From Terrilactibacillus sp. S3-3 (GTDB lineage: Bacteria > Bacillota > Bacilli > Bacillales > Sporolactobacillaceae), in contig CP129291.1 of assembly GCA_030437565.1 (NCBI GenBank), forward strand, positions 3,410,001 through 3,474,000: DNA of 64,000 nt, in the 5' to 3' direction. The position numbers and the translations under genes were made by a program. The notes under the pieces are model-generated. The model had not been told where the DNA came from. It worked only from the letters and a program-made list of their open reading frames with translations, and made no database searches. Position 1 is the stretch's first letter. Each line of letters begins with the position of its first letter. Shown piece by piece: positions 53,115 to 62,857 of the stretch.

Positions 53115-53436
53115 GTGATCGCTCCTTTTTGTTTTAACACCTCAGTTAAAGGATTCGGCTCTTCCTTTCTTGTGTTTTTTGTTGTTTTTATGTGCTTTTA
53201 TGAGGTTTAAACAAAGTTTAATTATTTTTCTGATAATTGTCAATTTTATTGTTAGAAAATGTTACATTGTTTATGCAACCGTATAATACAGGTTAGTATT
53301 ATAATCAAAGATATAAAAATAGAATATTAAGAAATATTGACAAATATAAAAATAAAAGTTAATATCTTTATAAATCATCATAAAAAAAAACAAAACAATC
53401 CACAAAAACAAATACTAATCAAGGGTGGTTGTAAAG
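53115..53436. promoter_or_regulatory. Divergent control region of the aminotransferase operon and deoR
   Basis: About 320 bp of very AT-rich DNA between divergent genes. A promoter for the plus-strand regulator is recognisable (next entry). The region should hold DeoR operators and the operon promoter, but no clear inverted repeat was fixed. Confidence 0.4.
53337..53365 (+). promoter_or_regulatory. Sigma-A promoter for the DeoR-type regulator
   Basis: TTGACA (53337-53342), a 17-bp spacer and TAATAT (53360-53365). It lies 70 bp before the ATG at 53437. Confidence 0.7.
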
Positions 53437-54213
53437 ATGTCGCTAGCTTTTGAATACAGAAGAAAGGCCATTCTTGAGCGATTAGCCGAGGATAAGCAGC
53501 TCTATGTTCCTGATAAGAACACTCAGAGTTTCGTCTGAAACGATCAGGCGGGATCTGGATCGCTTGGAAAAAGAGGGGAAGCTAAAAAAAGTTTATGGAG
53601 GGGCAGTTCTTAGTGACGTTCCTTCATGGGAGCCGCCTTTCGATCAAAAAGTCACGATCAACAGCAAAGAAAAACAAGCTATTGGCAAGCTGGCCGCTTC
53701 TCTTATAGAAGACGGGGATGTTGTTATGATCGGCAACGGCACGACGACGCTCGGTATCCTTGACTACCTGGATAATCGAAAAAACATAACGCTCATCACC
53801 CATTCAACGCCTGTTATACTTTCAGCGATGGAAAAATTTAAGGGCCACCTCATTTTTATCGGCGGCGAGGTTGATATGAATCAGAAGTCGACACATGGTC
53901 CGCTTGCTGCCCTCACATTGCGGCAATTGAAAGCCAACAAGGCTTTTATTTCTGCCGGCGGTGTATCCACCACCGATGGCGTAACCGATTATGATCTGAA
54001 TGAAGCCATATGTCCCGCCTGCTGCTCGGACGATCCGATGAACTGATTGTTCTCGCCGATCATACGAAACTCGGAGCGACAACCTTTGCCCATATTTGCT
54101 CGCTGGACAATGTCTCCACGCTGATTTCCGATCGGCACTGCCCTCAGGACCTGCACAGGCTGCTGGCAGATAAGGGCGTCAGGCTGCTGCTTGCTGATGA
54201 AGACAAGGGATAG
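53437..54213 (+). CDS. DeoR-family transcriptional regulator, two frameshifts
   Basis: About 258 residues from ATG 53437. The N-terminal winged helix shows RRKAILERLAEDKQL, then LRVSSETIRRDLDRLEKEGKLKKVYGG after an indel near 53505. The sugar-isomerase-like sensor domain has IGNGTTTLGILDYL, TLITHSTPVILSAM, FIGGEVDMNQKSTHGP and KAFISAGGVSTTDGVTDYD, then LIVLADHTKLGATTFAHIC. A second break lies near 54010. It usually represses the adjacent catabolic operon until a phosphorylated intermediate binds, fitting the kinase next door. Confidence 0.87.
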
Positions 54214-54725
54214 TTTTTTATAGATAGAGGTTCGGATACTTGATCATCACCGGGCAAAATCCTGAAGTTCGATGTACCGCGAAAAAAAATGAACGGGAAC
54301 AACAAAACGTCGGATGGGGTCATATAAGAAGCGAGTTTTTGCAGTGATCCCGCCCATAGCGGGTATTGCAAAATGAACGGGTATATACGCCAGATCCAGT
54401 GACTGGCTAATTTGTTTTTGCAATTTATGAAGGCTAATTTGATTTTACAACTAGCCAATACTTTAGCTTTTATTAGTTTACTTGTTCTAATCCTATTAAT
54501 TTTATTTTTTTTTTTGCTGCGACTTTCTTTACTCCTTGCGTACAAAAACGGGCTTAATTCTATTAATCATATTCAATCACTACATTTCCGTTTCGAGTAT
54601 TTTCAAGAAAATGAATAATTTCTTGAACTAATTCAGGTAATACATTTTTTATATTGTCTGATTGATGTACCTTACTTAAATCAAAACTTTTCAACTGCTT
54701 TATAGTCAATTGTACGTCTTTGATA

Positions 54726-54733
54726 ACCCAAGG
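54726..54733. repeat. 8-bp target site duplication, left of IS256 copy 2
   Basis: ACCCAAGG, repeated exactly at 56239-56246. Eight-base duplications are normal for IS256-family insertion. Confidence 0.9.
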
Positions 54734-56238
54734 AGTTGAGCCAGTATAATTGTGTAAAAAGGGTTATCTGAATATGAGAAAATGTTAGACCGGGTTTCTG
54801 TTTTTCTGGAGGGGGCTGGCCAGCCCCCTCCAGAAAAACAGCAGGATTTTATTTACTCGTCTCTTTCATTTTTTTCATAGAAAATGAGCCAGAGCCCGTC
54901 ATCTTAGTTAGAATAGAGTTAACCAAACCAATTCTAAAGGAGAGATTTCGGGATGACTCAATTACAGATTACTCTAGATGAGCAACTTTTGCATCAATTA
55001 TTTTTGGTAATTCTAAAGAATCGGGCATGAATATCCTTTTGGAGACGATTTTAAATCAAGTTTTAAAAGCACAGGCCGGCGAGCAGGTGAGCGCCGAAAA
55101 GTACGAACGCAGTGAGGCACGGACGGACTACCGTAACGGCTCGTATCCCCGTCAACTCAAGACGCGCGTGGGTACTCTTTCACTCAATGTTCCCCGCCTG
55201 CGTAATGGCCATTTTTTCTACTGATCTCTTTAAGCGTTACCAGCGCAGTGAGCAGGCGCTGGTTCTATCCCTAATGGAGATGGTTATTAACGGCGTCTCC
55301 ACACGTCGCGTAAGTCAAATTACTGAAGAGCTTTGTGGCACAGACTTTTCGAAAACGACTGTATCGGATCTTTGCGGGCAGCTGGATCCAGTGGTTAAAG
55401 GCTGGAATAACCGTCCTTTGAGGGGCAACTATCCGTTCCTATTCGTTGATGCGGTTTATACGAAGGTACGAGAAAACGGGCGTGTCCGCTCCTGTGGCGT
55501 GCTGATCAGCTACGGTATCAACGACAAAGGATACCGAACGATTCTAGGTCTGAAAATCGATGACAGCGAAAGCACCGACGCCTGGAAAAATTATTTTGAC
55601 TGGCTGAAATCACGCGGTCTAAAAGGCGTTGACATGGTGATCAGCGATGACCACGGCGGTCTCGTGAGTGCGGTTCAAAAAGCGTTTCAAGGGGCTACTT
55701 GGCAGCGGTGTCAGGCTCACTTCCTGCGCAATGTCCATGATCGGTTGCCAAAAGCTCTCAAAAGCGAAGGAACCGAACAAGTGAAGGCGATTCTCTATGC
55801 GCCGAATCTGGAAGTCGCTCGAACCTTGCTTAATGCTTTTCTAAAGGATTATCAGGACAAAGCACCAAAAGTGACGGAGCTTGTGGAGGATGCCTTTGAT
55901 GACGTGACGGCGGTGCTTCCTCTACCAGAACCCTATCGACGTCGCCTCCGGACAACTAACGGGATGGAACGGCTCAATGAGGAATTTCGCCGTCGGGAAC
56001 GGTGTTATCCGTATTTTCCCTAACCGCCAATCTGTGATTCGTCTGATGGGCTCTGTTCTCATGGAGAAGGACGAAAAATGGATAGAAGGACGCCACTATC
56101 TGAAAATGGAAGACTATTTTGAATGGAGGGCCAAACAGCCAAAATCACCTGATCGTTCGAGTAACGTAACAACTCTTTATCCAGGATAATCACTCTATCT
56201 TAGCTAAGGTGAATTTACACATAAAAAAAGACTTGACC
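54734..56238 (+). mobile_element. IS256-family insertion sequence, copy 2
   Basis: 1505 bp from AGTTGAGCC to GACTTGACC with imperfect ~25-bp terminal inverted repeats and a perfect 8-bp target duplication (ACCCAAGG). Contents match copy 1: GC-rich palindrome at 54800-54838, then the transposase gene. It is inverted relative to copy 1, so recombination between them could invert 41.6-54.7 kb. Confidence 0.95.
54953..56189 (+). CDS. IS256-family transposase, copy 2, frameshifted
   Basis: Starts MTQLQITLDEQLLHQLFL at 54953 behind AAAGGAGAG. Breaks are near 55005 (ATTTTTGG versus ATTTCTTGG in copy 1), 55215 (T6 versus T5) and 56005 (an extra T in CGGTGTTATCC). The remaining sequence equals copy 1, including the DDE residues. 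Using copy 1 to correct copy 2 yields an intact ~410-residue enzyme, so the element may still be active in the real genome. Confidence 0.9.
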
Positions 56239-56246
56239 ACCCAAGG
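56239..56246. repeat. 8-bp target site duplication, right of IS256 copy 2
   Basis: ACCCAAGG, identical to 54726-54733. Confidence 0.9.
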
Positions 56247-56440
56247 TGAGTCATCATACCATCCTTCATGATAAAAATATTCTTTGATTATCCCTTCTTT
56301 TTCAAGATTGGTCTCCAATAATGCATCTAGTATGGCTTCAAAGAACCCATTCCATATAATAAGTTTGTTTTCTTCATTAACCAAAATAAGTTCCGGTTCA
56401 CCTTCAAACCCCTCATAATATTTCCTATTTAACAATTTAA

Positions 56441-57599
56441 TCAATCCTTCCAATGACCTTTTTCTAGAATTCTAATCTGTTCTGGAGTCGCAGTACCTGA
56501 CTCCTAGCTAGCTGAAATCGCATCATACCATTTATATCCCTCAACCCATTCGTTATTTCCAATTTTAAAGAAAGTTTGTGGCTTTTTTCCTCCACTTCCA
56601 GGGACCGTTCTTTGAACAACCCAGGTATTTCCTTGGTTTTCAGGGGCTCCTGGTGTTTTAGTATGCCATCTAACTTCATTTTTATAGGAATTATCATCCA
56701 AAAGAGGTCTGTGATGCCGTAAGCTGTGTCTTTTGCAGCATCCACCAATCCTTCCCCAATACCTAATCCGATTTTTCTCTTCATCAAAGCCATTTTCACA
56801 TCAAGAGGTAGATGATCCTCTGCCTCTTCTTTCTTCTCCAACTCGCGGGCCTTTTCCTGCTGCTCTTTATAATCAAGGTACGCCGCCGTTTCCCGTTCCC
56901 TCTCGCCCTGCAATTGGTAGACGGCGCTGTCATGATAGGCTTCGGCGTCGAAATGAATCGGCGAGACGTCACCGCCCTGGCGTGTTGCTCCGATTAGTTC
57001 GGCAAACAGCTCCTTCCTTCACGTATTGCTGGTCGCTTTCGGAGCCGCTGTATTCTTGAACGAGCGCTTGATCGAGTTCGCAAACGGCCTCCGCCGTTTG
57101 CGTTCGCTTGAGATCCGCTTTGTCCAGCTCGTCGTCAACAGCCTCCGTTGAAAACGGATCGAGTGATACGAGATCGGAAATGCTTCTTAGAATGACGTCG
57201 ATCGTTTCCCGCTGGTCATAGACCATGTCCTTCGACCGATAGTACCCATTCGCCAGTTCCTGTTCCAGAAAGGGAACGGTCACCACCGTATCCCCTAATG
57301 AATCTTTGTCCCCCGATAAACCTTTGTCCTCAATCGCGCCGGGAACGCCGTAAAAAAAAAACGCGATCTGCCGGTCAATCAGCCGCAGCCAGGCATTGAC
57401 CACATCAATCTGCACCTGATAGAACTGTTTGATCGCCTGCGCCCCTTTACCCTAATCGTCCAGCTCCGTGATGTTCCGAAAAGCGGTTTTTAAGTGCTGA
57501 AATTGCCCCCTGAGTGCCTCGTACTGTTTAGCCAGGGCCTTCACCGCCGCGATCAGGGTTTGCGCCTCGAATGTCGTCGTGTCTCCCATCGGCTCCCTG
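56441..57599 (-). pseudogene. LXG-domain type VII toxin 2, decayed with two in-frame stops
   Basis: Starts at ATG 57599 (MGDTTTFEAQTLIAAVKALA) behind CAGGGAG. The LXG domain is interrupted right at its core: ..NITELDD, stop TAG (57452-57454), then GKGAQAIKQFYQVQIDVVNAW. The helical region continues with frameshifts (PFLEQELANGYYRSKDMVYD). A short linker leads to an AT-rich C-terminal domain NEVRWHTKTPGAPENQGNTW..WVEGYKWYDAISAS, stop TAG (56504-56506), then in frame ESGTATPEQIRILEKGH to 56441. It is shorter than toxin 1, with the pre-toxin region mostly missing. The toxin domain resembles a polymorphic-toxin module, but the activity is not assigned. Confidence 0.72.
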
Positions 57600-57608
57600 C
57601 CCCCTTAT

Positions 57609-57858
57609 TTAATGAATGGCCTTATCCTGCCGTTTCAAGAGCTGCACATTGGCCTCTCTGATATTTTTTTTGAAGTCCTTCTATGTATTACGCCAGCAGG
57701 CACTGTAAAGCTTGTCCGTTATTCCGCCAGTCTCCTTGTCCACCTGTTGGCCAAGTTTGGCCTGGCTCGCCTTAATCGGTCGATCTTGTTTGTCATCCAA
57801 AACAGCCGACTGTTCAATGCGCCAAAAAATATGAGTCAGCATGCTGGACGGCGCCCAT
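57609..57858 (-). pseudogene. Remnant of a YwqI-like (DUF5344) gene
   Basis: Upstream of toxin 2, minus-strand fragments in different frames read QAKLGQQVDKETGGITDKLY then, after an in-frame TAG (57681-57683), KDFKKNIREANVQLLKRQDK. The last part is the conserved closing motif of YwqI-type proteins (compare ANVDSLKRQDEVI at 44166). No intact start or complete frame exists, and no YwqH-like gene precedes it. Confidence 0.65.
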
Positions 57859-58434
57859 GATTGAATCCCTATATTCGCAACTTTTTCGACTGAATATTTT
57901 GTTATTATTACATAAAAACATCTTTGTCTTTATCATAAACACGTACGCCAAGAAAAACATGAACGAATGGTACCACATTCACCCCATTTTTTGAAAAGAT
58001 TGCATACTCTAAGTGTATCTATCAGGAAAAAATTTACAGGACTTTATAACTAGACTTGAAAATATAGAATGGCATTTGGGTATTAGTTTTTTGAAAACGA
58101 ACCTGGCATTCTTAATAATGAGGCGGTTAAGTGGCATCCGGTGAGGTATTCCGCTAAGATCGTCCGGAACGGAGAAGTCTTAGCTCAAGTTGCCTCCATC
58201 ATTGTTTTTATAGTCATGATGGTTTCTGGTCTAAAATCTAAACCGGAAACACATTCCTCCTGTTGGATTAAAAATATAGACATTTTGCCCTTTCGGTAAT
58301 CCTGTCGCAGCCATTTTACTAATTCTCCACTATTCCCTTAGTTTTCTAAAAAAGATATTTTTAATTATAGCTACCTATACAAGCTTTTTCCATTTTGAAT
58401 AGGATATATCAAAATAACGGAAAGAAGGATAAAC
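57859..58434. other. Intergenic region with an unassigned open frame (about 58088-58300, plus)
   Basis: About 575 bp without a confident gene. An open plus-strand frame of about 70 codons (ILNNEAVKWHPVRYSAKIVR.., then a hydrophobic SIIVFIVMMVSGL) lacks a start codon and ribosome binding site. It may be the 3' relic of a lost gene. Confidence 0.3.
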
Positions 58435-58831
58435 ATGTCATCTCAATCATCTGTGTGTCAACGACTTGCTGATATTATCGGCGGAGAAGTCATTACAGCA
58501 GCCCCCCTGTGTTGTCCAGCGCCTACGGAATATAAATGCGACCATTTTAGGCCGCCGTACCCGTTCTCCTTTAGCACTCCCATTTGCACTATCATTTGAG
58601 AATAATATTCAAGGACAAACTCTAAATCTTGGGGAAACCGTTATTCTTCAAGATGAAATCAATCGCTTCTTAACAGCACTTCGCAGGAGAGGGATTACCG
58701 TTACAGCTATCCATAACCACTGGCTATTTGACAATCCTCGTTTAATGTATATGCACTGGGAAAAGGTGGATAATCCATTTACATTCGCAGAAGAAAGCTT
58801 TGAAGCAGCATTAGAAGCTGGCTTGTTTTAA
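58435..58831 (+). CDS. DUF1259 (LpqO/LppY-like) family protein, frameshifted
   Basis: ATG 58435 follows GAAGGAT. The N-terminus SSVCQRLADIIGGEVITAAP joins, after an indel in a C6 run near 58506, to NINATILGRRTRSPLALPFA, GETVILQDEINRFLTALRRR, GITVTAIHNHWLFDNPRLMY and MHWEKVDNP. The IHNHWLxxxPRLMYMHW stretch is typical of DUF1259 proteins. About 131 residues, roughly one domain. Function unknown. Confidence 0.78.
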
Positions 58832-58950
58832 ATAAATATGCTGGAGGTTATCTCCAGAAGTTTTCATTTTTGTATTAAAGAACACTGTTGTTGAAGCCTA
58901 AGCGGACCTTCCTCGCCTAGCTGTCATCCATGCCGGGCGCACCCCATAAA

Positions 58951-58994
58951 AAAGTTGAGATGAAAGTCTATCCCAACTTTTTTTTTTTTTTTTC
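58951..58994 (+). terminator. Rho-independent terminator
   Basis: AAAGTTGAGAT/ATCCCAACTTT stem with an 8-nt loop followed by a run of about 15 T, 120 bp after the DUF1259 stop. Confidence 0.75.
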
Positions 58995-59098
58995 ACAACT
59001 TTGTAAACTAAAGAATCCTAAAAAAAAAAAAACAATCACGAAAAAAGTGATAGTTCCTATTAAGCTAAAATTCCCACGTAACCCAGCTTATTTTCCTG

Positions 59099-59377
59099 TC
59101 ATTTTTCTAATTCCTGATAACTTTCCCTATATCTATCAAAGGCTGTCACAACATTTTCACCATCTATTTCCGGTTGATGTTTAAAAGTTCTTAGAAGCTC
59201 AAAAAGGCAAAGCTCACAAAGAAAAAAAAAATCTACTTTCTCATCATCAAAAGGACTTCCATATCCAAAATAAGCCGTAAACCGATGAAAAAAGTTACCG
59301 GTAAAGTCTATCTCTTCCACCTTTTGGACAAATGTCCGTCCGCACCGATCACAGCAAAAAGTTTCTTGTTCAAGCAT
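59099..59377 (-). CDS. Small zinc-ribbon protein, function unknown
   Basis: 92 residues from ATG 59377 (AGGGGCGG site), chosen over longer in-frame starts. MLEQETFCCDRCGRTFVQK carries the first CxxC pair and FFLCELCLFELLRTF the second, about 50 residues apart, forming a likely zinc ribbon. Between them is FTGNFFHRFTAYFGYGSPFDD. The C-terminus is helical and acidic. No named family recognised. The frame is intact. Confidence 0.6.
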   Translation of the reverse strand: MLEQETFCCDRCGRTFVQKVEEIDFTGNFFHRFTAYFGYGSPFDDEKVDFFFLCELCLFELLRTFKHQPEIDGENVVTAFDRYRESYQELEK

Positions 59378-59721
59378 TAAACCGCCCCTTTTTTTACCGC
59401 GCCATCCCTTAATTTCAGAACGATGATGCGCTGTATATTTTTCAACCACTTTGTAAACCAAAACAACTGGTTTTCCCTTAAGAATTTTTCAACCATTTTT
59501 CCAAACCCTTACTGCTGCAGTGAAACCGCTTTATATGCATCGATCATCCTCTGCCGCACTGAACCTAATAGTTGTTATACTATCATCACCCGCTAAAATT
59601 GTCAAAATAATCAGATGGAATTATTCGAAAAAGGCCTTCTCTAAAAAGCGGCCGGAAAAAGGAGCATCCCGGATATGCCGCAAACTACCTCAGGGCGTGT
59701 TGCCTGCTAGCCAAGCCGGCC
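59378..59721. other. Intergenic region
   Basis: About 340 bp with no recognisable gene, repeat or terminator. The plus-strand frame here lacks a ribosome binding site. Confidence 0.3.
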
Positions 59722-60698
59722 TTAAATGGCCGCCATCACCCGCTCATAAGCCTTTTTAATCTCCGCTACTTTTTTATTAGCCTGGTTGATCGCCTCATCC
59801 GAAGCACCTTGGCTCAGCAGCCGGTCGGGATGATTCTCTTTAATCAGCCTGCGGTAATTCTTCTTGATTTTTTCGGCGGAATCGCCCTTTTGACAGCCCA
59901 AAATTTTATAACTGCCCGCCAGATCATCCAACTTATTTGATGTATATGAGCCCGAGTAACCGATGAATGCGGCCTTTAACTTTTCATATTCGCCGCTCAG
60001 GCCAAATGGGTCACGGCATATCTGATCATCTGCTCTTCATCAATGTCCAGACTGCCGTCAGCGAAGGCAATTGCAAATAGCACCGTCAGGAAGTCCCTCA
60101 AAATGTCTTCCCGTCCTTGAACCGTGAAATACAGCTCATTGACGAGTTCCTGATAAGTATCTGCAGAATATCTCGCATCGTTGAAAAAATCCGCCTGATC
60201 TCACTTAGCTGCGCGTTGCTTGGCCGAAATACGGAGCGGACAATTTCGTCAACTTTTTCAACTTCCAGCGATGTCACGACGCCGTCCGCCTTTGCCACTT
60301 TAGCGAATAATTTGACCATCAGTTCAACCGCTGGGGAAACCGTCTCGTGTCTTTGTTTATATATCCGGCCGTCGGTACTATAGGTAAATAGCTGCTCGCA
60401 ATGCGAACAAACCCAGTTACCTGGAATATTATCAATGATCACATGGCTTCCGCAATAAGGACAGGTGACGTCGATTTTTCTGCTCCACGAACTTTGGTCC
60501 ATTGACCGCGCGAGCTTTTTCCCATCTTGTTCCGAAAAAATCTCTTTTATCTCCTGCAGGCGGCAGCAGCATGACAATAATAGCGCTAAAAACAGGAAAA
60601 ACAAGTCCTGCAAAAAACCAAATCAACAGGCTTCTCCCTTTATACAAAGCAATTGCTGCTGTAACGAATCCGACAAACAACCATAAAAGGAAATGCAC
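59722..60698 (-). CDS. TerB-like plus DnaJ-domain membrane protein, frameshifted
   Basis: About 325 residues over three or more frames. From GTG 60698: an N-terminal hydrophobic pair (LLWLFVGFVTAAIALY, LLIWFFAGLVFPVFSAII). Then a linker and a zinc ribbon CPYCGSHVIIDNIPGNWVC with CSHC. A TerB-like helical domain follows (ELMVKLFAKVAKADGVV; FLTVLFAIAFADGSLDIDE after correction), and a J-domain at the end (YKILGCQKGDSAEKIKKNYR with the HPD motif in ENHPDRLL). The TerB-DnaJ order recalls DjlA-type co-chaperones that recruit DnaK at the membrane. Breaks are near 60540 and 60130. Confidence 0.8.
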
Positions 60699-60813
60699 GT
60701 CTTGCTCACCCGCCTTAACCCCTGATTTCAGTACTCTAAATATAGCACAATCCGGTGTAAACCGGATCACCGGCGGAACTCCGGCCAACCGAACCAGGTA
60801 ATATCAAAGCCTC

Positions 60814-60862
60814 TTAAAAAAAACGGCCATAAGAAAAAAGTCAGGCCTCTTTTTCCTATGGC
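60814..60862 (-). terminator. Terminator of the MarR-isochorismatase-MFS operon
   Basis: The minus strand pairs GCCATAGGAAAAA with TTTTTTCTTATGGC, followed by CGTTTTTTTTAAG, 20 bp past the MFS stop. Confidence 0.8.
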
Positions 60863-60881
60863 GTCCTTTCCCTTGAAAAAA

Positions 60882-62259
60882 TCACCGTGCCGTTTGCCTT
60901 GCAACCTTTGAATAGCCCCAGCTCATCAACAAGCAGCAGACGCCAACCACAACCAACACTGCCGATAACACAAATAAATGATGCGGCGTGATGGCTCTGC
61001 CAAAAACGAGTCCGAGAACGACCGATGAAAGGATCGATCCTAAATACCGGCATGTTTGAAACAAACCGGATGTCGTTCCCACACTATTTTTAGGCGATGC
61101 TTCAAGCATGGCCGCCTGCAGGGCCACATTTCCAATTCCATAACCGGCGCCGAATAAAATCATCATTACCGCTATGAATGCTAAAGGAGAAAAGTCGGAA
61201 ACAACCAGCATCATCACCGCACTGATAAATGTGAGCAGTGCTCCTGCTGCAATCGGACGCCGTGTTCCCGACCGATCGACCCATCTTCCGGTCAGAAGTG
61301 ACACGATGATACTGGCTACTGACATGAACAACATCATCGCTCCACTTGCCTGGATGCTGAGATGCATCCCGCTTTGAAAATAACTCGGCAAACCAAAAAA
61401 CAGGCAATAATTAAAGACATTTAATAAAATAAACTGGATATAAACAAATGACAGCGCCCGGTTGGCCACCAATAACCGGATATTAATAAACGGTGTTTTC
61501 ACTCTTAATTCATACCATATGAAAAAAAAACCAATCATCAATATACCGATAACGCCCGAAAGGTAGTGAACCGATGTGTCAAAGGATAACAGAAACCACA
61601 GTAAAAACACCAGGCCGCAGGCAAATAAACAAATACCCGGAATGTCAAGTCGGCGAACCACCTGTTTGAATGGCGCCGTCCCCTTTTTCATATCTTTCGG
61701 AAAAACAAACCAGCCAATGACGAAACTAATTAAAATAAATGGGAAATTGACAGTAAAAATCGTCGGCCATCCGCCCCAGACAATTAAAAAGCCGCCGACT
61801 GTCGGCCCGAACGCCGTCATAACCGATGCAAAAATAGACAGCACCGCAAGCGCCGAAGCTTGCTTTTCATGGGCCACATCATCGCGAATGATCGCGATCC
61901 CCGATGGATAAATCGCGCTGCTGCCAACCGATTGCAGGAGGCGCATCAGCAGTAAAACAAAAAAGGTCTGCGCGAGCGGTGCACCGAAGGCCGAGGCGGC
62001 AACAACAGCAGCCCAATCAGGAACATTTTTTTGCGCCCAATCAGGTCGCCGATTTTTCCCGTGACAGGCTGGGCCACCGCACTTGCCAAGTAAAAACCCG
62101 ACACCAGCCAGGAAACCGTTGCGAAAGACAAATCATAATCTTTTTGAATGCTGTGCAAAGCAAAGCCAGCGATATCATCGACGAATTTAAAGGATTCAGC
62201 ATCGTCCCTGTCGCAATCGCTGTCAAAAGAAGGGCCTGTTTCTTTTTGGTGCCGATCAT
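60882..62259 (-). CDS. MFS multidrug-type transporter (DHA2/EmrB-like), frameshifted
   Basis: About 460 residues over 62041-62259, 61946-62158 and 60882-61946. Features are [18 protein letters not shown] in helix 1, [28 protein letters not shown] (loop 2-3 motif), [18 protein letters not shown] (helix 4) and [11 protein letters not shown] (antiporter motif C), with about 14 helices in all. It starts at ATG 62259, overlapping the isochorismatase-like stop (ATGA). It probably exports a drug or metabolite under control of the operon's MarR repressor. Confidence 0.86.
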
Positions 62260-62831
62260 TCTTTCACCTGATTAAGAAAATCATCTGTGGTACGCACACG
62301 CCCGATCGCCGGAAAAATCAATTGCACCGATGCCTGATGGGCCTCTTTTGTATGCGCTGTCATTGCATCTTCAATAAAAATCTGGTTGTAGCCATATTGA
62401 AAGGCCTCACGCGCCGTTGTTTCAACCCCTATATTGGTTGAGATGCCACCGAGTACAATCGTATCGATGCCCCTTCTTCTAAGTTGAAGATCGAGATCCG
62501 TTCCAAAAAAAAGCAGCACCCCATTGACGCTTCGTCACAATATAGTCGCTGCCCGTTACACCGAGCCGTGGATCGAGAACCGCCCAGTCTTTCGGCCTTT
62601 CCCTTTTCAAAGCCGGTCTGTCGGTCATAGGTTTCAAGGCATCCTGTCCGTCATGAAAAGCTACTACTTCTTACAAAACTGATAAATCCTTGATGTTCAC
62701 GGAAAACATTCACCAGTTTCACCGCATTTTCAACCACTTTGTCCCCGCCGGGAAGCGCGACAATCGCTTTTTTTTTGCAGATCGATCAGGACGAGCGCCG
62801 TTTTATTAAAATCAAGCTGTAATGTATTCAT
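62256..62831 (-). CDS. Isochorismatase-like hydrolase family protein, frameshifted
   Basis: About 190 residues from ATG 62831 (GGAGG site). Seen: [10 protein letters not shown] with the family aspartate, [14 protein letters not shown] with the lysine, and [19 protein letters not shown]. At the usual nucleophile position the motif reads STNIGVE with Gly in place of Cys, as in true isochorismatases rather than amidases. The frame breaks near 62515 in an A8 run and near 62660. Middle gene of a marR-hydrolase-MFS operon. Substrate unknown. Confidence 0.78.
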
Positions 62832-62857
62832 ATGGAAAGCCTCCTCTATTTTTCATT

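Larger units (their letters stand above)
54563..56453 (-). pseudogene. Immunity gene of LXG toxin 2 interrupted by IS256 copy 2
   Basis: The frame starts at TTG 56453 inside the end of the toxin 2 gene (EGLIKLLNRKYYEGFEGEPE) and runs to EGWYDDSPW at 56239. There the IS begins. On the far side, after the duplicated octamer, the same frame continues PWVIKDVQLTIKQLKSFD and ends GNVVIEYD at 54563. Removing the IS and one octamer restores a continuous ~125-residue acidic protein. The family is not recognised; position makes it the cognate immunity gene. Confidence 0.75.

Noticed and set aside
58930..59184. Plus-strand 84-codon frame with poly-Phe and Lys-rich stretch
   Set aside because: The poly-Phe is the T-run of a terminator; the rest is antisense to the zinc-ribbon gene.
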